A DNA stretch of 21,518 nt from Terrimonas_B sp041743125 (GTDB lineage Bacteria; Bacteroidota; Bacteroidia; Chitinophagales; Chitinophagaceae), in contig JBGTNK010000080.1 in assembly GCA_041743125.1 (NCBI GenBank), forward strand, positions 1 through 21,518, given 5' to 3'. The position numbers and the translations under genes were made by a program. The notes under the pieces are model-generated. The model saw only the letters and a list, made by a program, of their open reading frames with translations, was not told the origin of the DNA and did not search any database. This document shows positions 6,405-13,381 of this stretch, piece by piece. The stretch's first letter is position 1. Each line of letters opens with the position of its first letter.

Positions 6405-6821
6405 ATGAACAATAATCTCCAAACTATAAACAGTATTTATGAAGCTTTTGGCAAAGGCGATATCCCTTCCATTATTGATTGTGTAGCTGACAACTCGGAT
6501 TGGGAATTATGGGCAGATAATTCAGCACAGAAAGCCGGTGTGCCCTGGTTACAGCCACGCAAAGGAAAAGAGGGCGCCCTTGAGTTTTTTAGGATCGTAG
6601 GTGAACTTCGTATCCTTGATTTTCGTGTTGTGTCCATTATGAGTAATGAAAACCAGGTAGCAGTAGAATTTATTATTGAAGCAGATGTTCCATCTACGGG
6701 CGGCCATTACCGCGATGAAGAAATGCATCTGTGGACTTTTGATAAGGAGGGTAAAATAATTCGTCTTCGTCATTATACAGATACAGGCAAACATATATCA
6801 GCTGCAAAAATCAATAATTAA
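6405..6821 (+). CDS. SnoaL-like (NTF2 superfamily) protein
   Basis: A 138-residue protein with the SnoaL/ketosteroid-isomerase-like layout: an N-terminal helix pair (LQTINSIYEAFGKGDIPSIIDCVADN, in part), then W-containing strand DWELW, G-x-E-G-ALEFF (about 54-63), and beta strands ending LWTFDKEGKIIRLRHYTDTGK. This cone-shaped fold serves as isomerase, hydrolase, lyase or plain binding protein, so the substrate is unknown. It is convergent with the sugar-acid kinase gene, 43 bases away. No signal peptide. The start is the only ATG consistent with the first helix. Confidence 0.8.
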   Translation: MNNNLQTINSIYEAFGKGDIPSIIDCVADNSDWELWADNSAQKAGVPWLQPRKGKEGALEFFRIVGELRILDFRVVSIMSNENQVAVEFIIEADVPSTGGHYRDEEMHLWTFDKEGKIIRLRHYTDTGKHISAAKINN

Positions 6822-6864
6822 TAATTCCGTCAGGAGGTCAAATGATATTTTCCCAGTTACTGAA

Positions 6865-8280
6865 TCAATAGTCCATAGCTTCATCCAACTGTCTACAAAC
6901 TTCCTCCAACGATTTCTGGCCTCCTACATTACCGGGAAAAACAACATACATAATTCCGGGAAATTTACTTCCCTCATCCATCTGCCATACAGGTACTCCC
7001 GGTAGAACAGGACCCAGGATCTTTGCTCGCTCAGCCGAAAGTCCTTTAGTTGCGAGGTCACTTGAAGTGATGCCGCCTTTTGCAATTATAAATTTTGGCC
7101 TGGTACTGAGCCCTTTCATGATTTTGACAAGGAAACCTGATACCGCTGCATTAATCTTTAAATTACTTTCTGCATCCTTGCCAGTTTCCAGTTTGCGGCT
7201 GGTATGTATCACCACATTTTTACCTGATGCTATCCACTGATCCGTTTGTTTAATTATATTTTGCAGCTTACCAGGTAATTCATCATCGCTCAAAATATCA
7301 CTAACATTCACTTCAATGTTTTCATACTTCCCGGTTTTTAATAACCATTCAAGTTGTTGGGTAGTTTTTGGAACATGCGATCCTACCACAACGAGAGCTC
7401 CGTTTTTAGAAATCAATTCATTCTTTTCAGGAATAAAAAGTTTACCCGACTCCATGCCCGCACGGATAGGAACAATGGTTGCCGAACTTCGGTACAAGAA
7501 ATTTTTTCCTTCTTTTTCTGCAAGCATCAATCCCATGGCAATTACTTGAAGGTCCCTGTAGCTGGCAGCATTTAGGATGCACACCGAACCGCCCCTGCAT
7601 GATTTCAATTTTTCACCAACTATATGCGGACCACCATTCCGGATATCATCTATAGAAATGGAATGAACCATAGAGGGCTTTACCTGGCCGTTTGTTTTTT
7701 CTTCTACCCACATTTTAAGGTCTGCATGTTTATATCCAAACACAACATCTTTTGCAAAAGGCGTTTCCGAAACCGGAACCAGCACTTCATTCTCTTCTAT
7801 ATAATGAATATCACCAATAGTATATCTCTTTCCTTCAATAAATGCGGGTATTAAAGCAATAACAGGCTCTTTCAATTGTAAAGCGGTGGCGATGGCATTC
7901 ACTTCTGCCGGAAAATGGCCTCTTAAAGTTGAGTCGCTCCTGCTGATTACAATGATCTCCCGGCCGGTTTCCAGTGAGGCCTGCTTTAAATTTCGTCCGA
8001 TCTCCATCGTTAAATCAACCGCTTCTTTTTCCGGCAAGCTGCGTGAATTAGTTAATATAAATAATATGGAAGGCTTTTTATTTAATTCTTCAGCGATCAA
8101 TTCTTTATTCCACGATGTTAATACGGTTACATCATAACAAGTTTGTGTGCCGGTGGGATCATCGTCCAGCACGATGATCGTTTTTTTGCTTTCAATAAAA
8201 TGATTGCGGATTGAAATAAGTAAGTCTTCTTTATATTGAGGAGGCAACTGGTCGATTTTTTCTTTTGCATTCATATACAT
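6865..8280 (-). CDS. Four-carbon acid sugar kinase family protein (DUF1537)
   Basis: A 471-residue ATP-dependent kinase of the family that includes OtnK, DtnK and YgbK, which phosphorylate tetronates or 3-oxo-tetronates. The sugar-binding domain shows LDDDPTGTQT (38-47), LTNSRSLP (76-83) and SRSDSTLRGHFPAE (113-126); the nucleotide-binding domain shows HTSR (359-362), AKGGITSSDLA (400-410) and VVFPGNVGG (446-454). OtnK and YgbK typically have ADDFTGA where this has DDDPTGTQT, so it belongs to a different clade and its substrate may differ. About 30 extra residues precede the first motif. It is divergent from a DenD-like gene across 121 bases containing paired ACCGGT palindromes. M3 is a possible alternative start. 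Family call firm, substrate unknown. Confidence 0.88.
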   Translation of the reverse strand: MYMNAKEKIDQLPPQYKEDLLISIRNHFIESKKTIIVLDDDPTGTQTCYDVTVLTSWNKELIAEELNKKPSILFILTNSRSLPEKEAVDLTMEIGRNLKQASLETGREIIVISRSDSTLRGHFPAEVNAIATALQLKEPVIALIPAFIEGKRYTIGDIHYIEENEVLVPVSETPFAKDVVFGYKHADLKMWVEEKTNGQVKPSMVHSISIDDIRNGGPHIVGEKLKSCRGGSVCILNAASYRDLQVIAMGLMLAEKEGKNFLYRSSATIVPIRAGMESGKLFIPEKNELISKNGALVVVGSHVPKTTQQLEWLLKTGKYENIEVNVSDILSDDELPGKLQNIIKQTDQWIASGKNVVIHTSRKLETGKDAESNLKINAAVSGFLVKIMKGLSTRPKFIIAKGGITSSDLATKGLSAERAKILGPVLPGVPVWQMDEGSKFPGIMYVVFPGNVGGQKSLEEVCRQLDEAMDY

Positions 8281-8332
8281 AGACGAATCATTAAGGGATG
8301 CTTTAAAAATATTTCATAAGAAAGGGTTGTGC

Positions 8333-8385
8333 ACCGGTTGGTCAAATATTAAATCTTTAACCTATCTTTTTGCCACCATACCGGT
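8333..8385. promoter_or_regulatory. Divergent promoter region with paired ACCGGT palindromes
   Basis: ACCGGT occurs at 8333-8338 and 8380-8385. On the plus strand the second copy follows a TTTG (8369-8372, in TATCTTTTTG) by seven bases; on the minus strand the first copy follows a TTTG (8346-8343, in TAATATTTG) by four bases. Both would lie at the transcription start of their own promoter, a classical repressor position, and the central CG recalls LacI-type operators. The promoter elements are imperfect and no regulator gene is nearby. Confidence 0.4.
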
Positions 8386-8401
8386 TTAAGCTTTTCAATT
8401 T

Positions 8402-9352
8402 ATGCAAATAATCATTACAGGGGGAACAGGGTTTATTGGTCAGCGTCTTGCTCATGAACTTTTAAACAGTACTATTGATTTTGAAGAATTAATTCTTGCT
8501 GACATTATCATGCCTCCACATCCGGATAATGATAAGCGGGTGATCTGTCGACAGCTTGATCTGTCAGAAGAAGGGGAAACCACTAAACTAATATCAGGAA
8601 AAACAGCAATCGTTTTCCATTTGGCCGCAGTGGTCAGTAGTCATGCAGAAAAAGATTTTGACCTGGGATGGAAAGTAAATTTGGATATAACCCGACAACT
8701 GCTGGAAGCCTGTCGTTTTCAAAATAATAATATCAGGTTTGTCTTTGCAAGTTCATTGGCCGTTTTTGGTGGCGAATTACCTGCCATTGTAAATGATAAT
8801 ACAGCCACAACACCCCGGTCTTCCTATGGTACACAAAAAGCAATGGGGGAGTTGCTGGTCAACGATTATGCAAGAAAAAAATTTGTGGATGGCCGGGTTC
8901 TGCGCTTGCCTACTATTTGTGTGCGGCCGGGAAGGCCCAACCAGGCTGCCTCATCTTTTGTAAGCAGTATTATCCGCGAGCCATTAAACAACGAGCAGGC
9001 TATATGTCCTGTATCCCCGGATTTATCACTTTGGTTATCCAGCCCCGATACGATCATTCAAAATTTAATACATGGTGCGCAAATAGAATCTTCTGTATTT
9101 GGCGAATGGCGTACAGTCAATCTTCCCGGTATTGGTGTTACTGTTCAACAAATGATGAACTCGCTTGAGAGAATGACGGATTCATCTGTTGTCAACAGAA
9201 TTTTATTTAAACCCGATGAGAGCATTAATAAAATAGTCAGCAGCTGGCCAGGTGCTATTGATAATTCAACAGCATTGCAAATGGGATTCAGGGTTGACAA
9301 AAATTTTGACGATTTTATCACACAATTTTTAACCGATAAGCAACAAACCTGA
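8402..9352 (+). CDS. denD: NAD-dependent sugar-acid dehydrogenase, DenD-like (extended SDR)
   Basis: A 316-residue extended short-chain dehydrogenase. The Rossmann motif GGTGFIG is at 7-13, the cofactor-discriminating acid is D34 (ILAD), HLAA is at 73-76, the catalytic serine near 118 (FASSLAVFGG) and YGTQK gives Y142/K146. LRLPTICVRPGRPNQAASSF is characteristic of the D-erythronate dehydrogenase subgroup, which oxidises D-erythronate to 2-oxo-tetronate with NAD. The neighbouring DUF1537 kinase and GntP transporter support a sugar-acid role; the exact substrate is inferred. Its TGA overlaps the ATG of the transporter by one base, so the two are probably translationally coupled. No Shine-Dalgarno sequence is seen; the ATG at 8402 is set by the Rossmann motif at its usual distance. 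Confidence 0.85.
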   Translation: MQIIITGGTGFIGQRLAHELLNSTIDFEELILADIIMPPHPDNDKRVICRQLDLSEEGETTKLISGKTAIVFHLAAVVSSHAEKDFDLGWKVNLDITRQLLEACRFQNNNIRFVFASSLAVFGGELPAIVNDNTATTPRSSYGTQKAMGELLVNDYARKKFVDGRVLRLPTICVRPGRPNQAASSFVSSIIREPLNNEQAICPVSPDLSLWLSSPDTIIQNLIHGAQIESSVFGEWRTVNLPGIGVTVQQMMNSLERMTDSSVVNRILFKPDESINKIVSSWPGAIDNSTALQMGFRVDKNFDDFITQFLTDKQQT

Positions 9353-10830
9353 TGAACTATTTACCAACAGCTGTTATAGGACTGGCCATTGCCGTGTTTG
9401 TTCTTATATTCCTGGTGCTCCGTACCAAAGTGCATCCGCTTATCGCCATGATCAGTGCGGCATGTATTGCAGGCATCACCGGAGGTATGTCGGTCAACGA
9501 TACACTCGATGCGATCACCAAAGGTTTTGGATCCACACTGGGAACAATAGGAATTGTGATTGGTCTCGGTGTTATGATGGGTCGCATTCTGGAAGTTTCC
9601 GGCGCGGCAGAGCAGATCGCTTATTCATTTATAAAATGGCTTGGAAAACGTAAGGAAGAATGGGCCCTTGCTTTGACCGGATATTTTGTAAGCATTCCCA
9701 TTTTTGCTGATTCTGCTTTTGTAATATTATATCCTATTGCGAAAGCATTTTCTATAAAGGGCAATCGTTCTTTATTAACCATGGCTGTTGCGCTTGGCGG
9801 TGGCCTTATCGTTACACATACATTGGTGCCGCCCACTCCGGGTCCGCTGGGAGTAGCCGGAATATTTGGTGTTGATATTGGTATTATGATTTTATCCGGT
9901 ATGGTTCTGGCCATTCCCTGCACCATCGCCTTTGTATGGTATGCACAGTGGCTGGCTAAAAGATATCCGGATTTTATCAGCACCACTACAAACGATGAAA
10001 GCCTGAAAACGATCCATGATAATTATATAAAGGAAAAGACTGAAAAGAAATTACCTACACTTACTCTTTCCTTACTTCCCATCATCGTGCCCATCCTGCT
10101 GATACTTATTAAAGCGCTGATCAGTTTGTTTCCTTCGCTGGCTGCTTCGGGCGGCATGGTTTTGCCATGGATCATTCAATTTTTTCAATTTACCGGAAGT
10201 CCCGTTATAGCTCTTTGCATCAGTACACTAATTGCCGTATATACATTGGTTCCCTTTCTTGACCGTCAACAAACGGCAGCCAGGCTGGAGGAAGGATTAC
10301 AATCGGCTGGTATTATTCTTATGGTTACAGGTGCCGGAGGAGCATTGGGATTTGTAGTGCGTGAAAGCGGGGCCGGTACGGAACTGGCAAAACAAATTGC
10401 TCATCTCCCGTTTTCCCCTATTATGATACCCTTTCTTGTTTCCACCGTAGTCAGGTTGATCCAGGGTTCTGCTACAGTTGCTATGATCACTTCCGCTTCT
10501 ATTACTGCTCCTATCCTTGCAGAAGTGGCAGGTGTTAACCTCACTTTCGCCGCATTAGCGGCCACTTCCGGAAGTTTTTTCTTTAGCTATTTTAATGATA
10601 GTCTTTTCTGGGTGGTCAATCGTATGGTGGGTATTAAAGAAGTAAATCTTCAGATCATTGCATGGTCTTTACCCACTACCGTTGCATGGGGAATAGGCGG
10701 CATTCTTGTTGCTATTGGTAATCTGATTTTTGCTAAAGGTGGTTCGTGGTTTGATCCTTTAATTCCAATGATTGGCCTGGCCATTATATTTTTTATAATA
10801 GGCAGAAGAAAAAATAATATGAAGATTTGA
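9352..10830 (+). CDS. GntP-family sugar-acid:proton symporter
   Basis: A 492-residue inner-membrane carrier with about 12 hydrophobic segments. It matches the gluconate permease family: the N-terminal segment with TKVHPLIAMISAA, GFGSTLGTIGIVIGLGVMMG (58-77), FVSIPIFADSAFVILYPIA (112-130), VPPTPGPLGVAG (159-170) and, in the second half, VTGAGGALGFVVRESG and RLIQGSATVAMITSA. GntP proteins import gluconate and related aldonates with protons. The one-base overlap with the denD-like gene makes erythronate, threonate or a similar C4 acid a likely substrate, but C6 aldonates cannot be excluded. The charged loop around residues 205-235 is a likely cytoplasmic linker between the halves. No terminator is clearly visible after the stop. 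Confidence 0.93.
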   Translation: MNYLPTAVIGLAIAVFVLIFLVLRTKVHPLIAMISAACIAGITGGMSVNDTLDAITKGFGSTLGTIGIVIGLGVMMGRILEVSGAAEQIAYSFIKWLGKRKEEWALALTGYFVSIPIFADSAFVILYPIAKAFSIKGNRSLLTMAVALGGGLIVTHTLVPPTPGPLGVAGIFGVDIGIMILSGMVLAIPCTIAFVWYAQWLAKRYPDFISTTTNDESLKTIHDNYIKEKTEKKLPTLTLSLLPIIVPILLILIKALISLFPSLAASGGMVLPWIIQFFQFTGSPVIALCISTLIAVYTLVPFLDRQQTAARLEEGLQSAGIILMVTGAGGALGFVVRESGAGTELAKQIAHLPFSPIMIPFLVSTVVRLIQGSATVAMITSASITAPILAEVAGVNLTFAALAATSGSFFFSYFNDSLFWVVNRMVGIKEVNLQIIAWSLPTTVAWGIGGILVAIGNLIFAKGGSWFDPLIPMIGLAIIFFIIGRRKNNMKI

Positions 10831-11015
10831 TGCATTACATTAAACAAGCGTAAACTGGCAGGAGGGAATTGAATTTTTTTTGAAATCAATCCTTATTACC
10901 ATTTTCAATTTACACATGGTTTAATCTTTTTCATTATTTGTTTTAGTCGCTATAATCAAGTGAAGTGAATTTTTTTCTAAAAAGAGTTCAAATTTATCCG
11001 GGCCAACTTTCTCCT

Positions 11016-11023
11016 ACCTTTGC
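11016..11023 (+). promoter_or_regulatory. -7 element of the gcdH-like promoter
   Basis: TACCTTTG is an exact match to the Bacteroidota consensus TAnnTTTG, followed by CGCC. It predicts transcription start near 11029 and an A-rich leader of about 16 bases with no Shine-Dalgarno sequence. The -33 TTG is not well conserved. Confidence 0.6.
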
Positions 11024-11044
11024 GCCAATAAAAATAATTGCTCT

Positions 11045-12229
11045 ATGGCTGCCCGTACTGACAACTTTATTAGCCCGGATTATTTTGATGTAGATGGTTT
11101 ACTGACCGAAGAACATAAACATGTTCGGGAGGCAGTACGTAGTTATGTAAAAAATGATATTTCTCCCATCATTGAAGATTATGCACAGAAGGCAGAGTTT
11201 CCGCAACAAATTGTAAAACAGTTGGGCGACATGGGCTGTTTTGGTCCTACCATTCCCGTAGAATATGGCGGCGGCGGCCTGGATTATATTAGCTATGGTT
11301 TAATGATGCAGGAACTGGAACGCGGTGATAGCGGTGTTCGTTCAACCGCCTCGGTACAGGGTTCGCTGGTTATGTTCCCGATTTATGAATATGGCAACGA
11401 GGAACAACGTAAAAAATATCTTCCCAAATTAGCCAGTGGTGAGTGGCTGGGATGTTTTGGATTAACAGAGCCCGATCATGGAAGTGATCCGTCCAGTATG
11501 CTTTCGAATATAAAGGATGCAGGAGATCATGTGATTTTAAATGGAGCCAAAATGTGGATCAGTAATGCTCCTTTTGCGCAGGTAGCCGTGGTATGGGCCA
11601 AGGATGAAGATGGGGTTATAAAAGGTTTGATTGTTGAAAGAGGAATGGGAGGATTTACTACTCCAACCACGCATGGCAAATGGAGTCTTAGGGCCAGCGC
11701 TACAGGTGAATTGGTTTTCGATAATGTTAAAGTGCCAAAGCAAAATATTCTACCCAATATAAGTGGATTAAAAGGCCCATTGGGTTGCTTAACCAAAGCC
11801 CGGTATGGAATAGCCTGGGGTGTAGTGGGGGCTGCTATGGATTGTTATGATACGGCTCTTCAATATTCAAAAGAAAGGGTACAGTTTGACCGGCCCATTG
11901 GTGGATTTCAATTGCAACAAAAGAAATTGGCGGAAATGGTGACGGAAATCACCAAGGCACAATTACTAAACTGGAGGCTGGGCGTACTGATGAATGAAGG
12001 AAAAGTGACTCCGCAACAAGTGAGTATGGCAAAAAGAAACGGATGTGAGATTGCTGCTAATATTTGCCGGGAAGCAAGGCAGATTCTTGGCGGCATGGGT
12101 ATTACCGGGGAGTATGCCGTAATGCGGCATATGATGAACCTGGAGAGTGTGATAACTTATGAAGGAACACACGATATTCATTTGCTGATAACAGGGATGG
12201 ATGTAACAGGATTGAATGCTTTTAAATAG
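11045..12229 (+). CDS. gcdH: Acyl-CoA dehydrogenase, glutaryl-CoA dehydrogenase type
   Basis: A 394-residue flavoenzyme. The acyl-CoA dehydrogenase signatures are GCFGLTEPDHGSDP (136-149) and RQILGGMGITGEY (345-357). Two features point to glutaryl-CoA dehydrogenase: R99 in SGVRSTASVQGSLVM, the position of the Arg that binds the substrate's distal carboxylate, and the catalytic E373 in TYEGTHDIHLLITG. The enzyme oxidises and decarboxylates glutaryl-CoA to crotonyl-CoA in lysine and tryptophan breakdown. Other acyl-CoA dehydrogenases usually lack the R99 context. It stands alone between the transporter and aroK, with its own promoter 22-29 bases upstream. It has the usual length. No partner electron-transfer genes are in the window. 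Confidence 0.87.
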   Translation: MAARTDNFISPDYFDVDGLLTEEHKHVREAVRSYVKNDISPIIEDYAQKAEFPQQIVKQLGDMGCFGPTIPVEYGGGGLDYISYGLMMQELERGDSGVRSTASVQGSLVMFPIYEYGNEEQRKKYLPKLASGEWLGCFGLTEPDHGSDPSSMLSNIKDAGDHVILNGAKMWISNAPFAQVAVVWAKDEDGVIKGLIVERGMGGFTTPTTHGKWSLRASATGELVFDNVKVPKQNILPNISGLKGPLGCLTKARYGIAWGVVGAAMDCYDTALQYSKERVQFDRPIGGFQLQQKKLAEMVTEITKAQLLNWRLGVLMNEGKVTPQQVSMAKRNGCEIAANICREARQILGGMGITGEYAVMRHMMNLESVITYEGTHDIHLLITGMDVTGLNAFK

Positions 12230-12251
12230 CCGTCTGTTACTTTTTAGATAG

Positions 12252-12313
12252 CCCGGGTTAATTTTTTTTAAATTAAAGTGCTGTGTAAAAGTTACCGGGT
12301 GATCGTTTTTTTC
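12252..12313 (+). terminator. Possible terminator after the gcdH-like gene
   Basis: CCCGG (12252-12256) can pair with CCGGG (12295-12299), enclosing an AT-rich inner hairpin TTAATTT/AAATTAA; GATCG and T7 follow. The long interior makes this weaker than the other terminators, but the position between gcdH and aroK fits. Confidence 0.4.
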
Positions 12314-12391
12314 AGCTTATCGTAAAGATGTTTGTTAGATTCCTCTGTTAGATAAAAGAATTTTTTTTCGTTAAGATTTCAATTGGGATTT

Positions 12392-12898
12392 ATGAAAATC
12401 TATCTGATCGGGTTTATGGGTTCCGGCAAAACATACTGGGGCCACCTGTTAAGTGAAAAATTGAAAATGCCTTTTTTTGATCTGGATGAGGAAATCGTAA
12501 AAGCGGAGAAAAAATCGATTAATGAAATTTTTGCCGGTGAGGGGGAAGAATATTTCAGGCTAAAGGAAAAGGAATTATTATACAGCCTGACAGAAGATCA
12601 CTCAACATTTATTATGTCTTGTGGAGGCGGCGCTCCCTGTTATTTCAATAATATAGAATATATGAACCAGTCTGGCACAACCGTATGGCTGAATACAACT
12701 ATTGATACGTTATTTAAGAGATTGTTGAAGGAAAAGGAAGACAGGCCGCTTCTAAAAAATTTGTCTGAGGATAACCTGAAAACGTATATAAAAAAGAAAT
12801 TCTCAGACCGGAAGATATATTATGAACAGGCGGGTATGGTTGTGGAAGAAGAAAATATTACGTTAGATCAATTCATACAAAAAGTTTTTCATGCATAA
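12392..12898 (+). CDS. aroK: Shikimate kinase
   Basis: A 168-residue kinase that phosphorylates shikimate at O3 in the chorismate pathway. The P-loop GFMGSGKT is at 7-14, shikimate-binding DLD at 30-32, R56 in EYFRLKE, the glycine motif CGGGAP (77-82), the lid arginine R118 in DRPLL and a C-terminal arginine R140 in SDRKIYY. All expected catalytic residues are present and the length is normal. The ATG at 12392 puts the P-loop at its usual place; an in-frame TTG nine bases earlier is less likely. Its last eight bases overlap the next gene (ATGCATAA), so the two are co-transcribed and probably translationally coupled. Confidence 0.93.
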   Translation: MKIYLIGFMGSGKTYWGHLLSEKLKMPFFDLDEEIVKAEKKSINEIFAGEGEEYFRLKEKELLYSLTEDHSTFIMSCGGGAPCYFNNIEYMNQSGTTVWLNTTIDTLFKRLLKEKEDRPLLKNLSEDNLKTYIKKKFSDRKIYYEQAGMVVEEENITLDQFIQKVFHA

Positions 12899-13280
12899 AA
12901 TATTTTTAGCCACCGGAGCCCTTCTTGCCGGCATTGCAGTTGCTCTGGGCGCCTTTGGTGCTCATGGTTTAAAAAGAATTGTAACTCCGGATGCGGTAAA
13001 TACTTTTCAAACAGGTGTTCAATACCAGATGTATCATGCATTTGCCCTCATGATTGTGGCCGTGGTTTTTGACAAGTTTCCTTCCCGTATGTTGACACTG
13101 TCCGGCTATGCTTTTTGCGCCGGGATATTATTATTTTCAGGTTCACTGTACCTGCTTATAATTTTAAAGGCAACGGGTAAAGTAGGATTGGAAGGCATAG
13201 GGATTATTACTCCTTTCGGGGGTTTATTCCTGATAGCTGGCTGGTTGCTTTTATTTGCCGGCGTTTTGAAAAATGGATAG
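12891..13280 (+). CDS. ygdD: DUF423 membrane protein (YgdD family)
   Basis: A 129-residue inner-membrane protein with four hydrophobic segments. It carries the DUF423 signatures GAFGAHGLK (20-28), YQMYHAFALM (46-55), LLFSGSLYLL (80-89) and ITPFGGLFLIAGW. The function of the family is not established. The start codon lies inside the end of aroK with an eight-base overlap, which suggests coupled translation rather than a functional link to aromatic synthesis. The gene is convergent with the histidine kinase, 101 bases away; that gap has no convincing terminator. Confidence 0.9.
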   Translation: MHKIFLATGALLAGIAVALGAFGAHGLKRIVTPDAVNTFQTGVQYQMYHAFALMIVAVVFDKFPSRMLTLSGYAFCAGILLFSGSLYLLIILKATGKVGLEGIGIITPFGGLFLIAGWLLLFAGVLKNG

Positions 13281-13381
13281 ATAAGATTTTTTAATTCAAT
13301 GGATGGTACACATCAATACAAGCTTTTTTATAAGTATTTGCCGGTGTAAATTTTTCGGTAATCATTATTTGATTCTGCTTT

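Noticed and set aside
6832..6870. AGGAGG followed by ATG and a nine-codon frame after the SnoaL-like gene
   Set aside because: The frame is too short and lies in the gap between convergent genes; most likely chance.
10865..10895. GGAATTGA...TCAATCC hairpin after the GntP gene
   Set aside because: The stem is short with a bulge, and its T run is inside the loop rather than after the stem, so I did not call a terminator.
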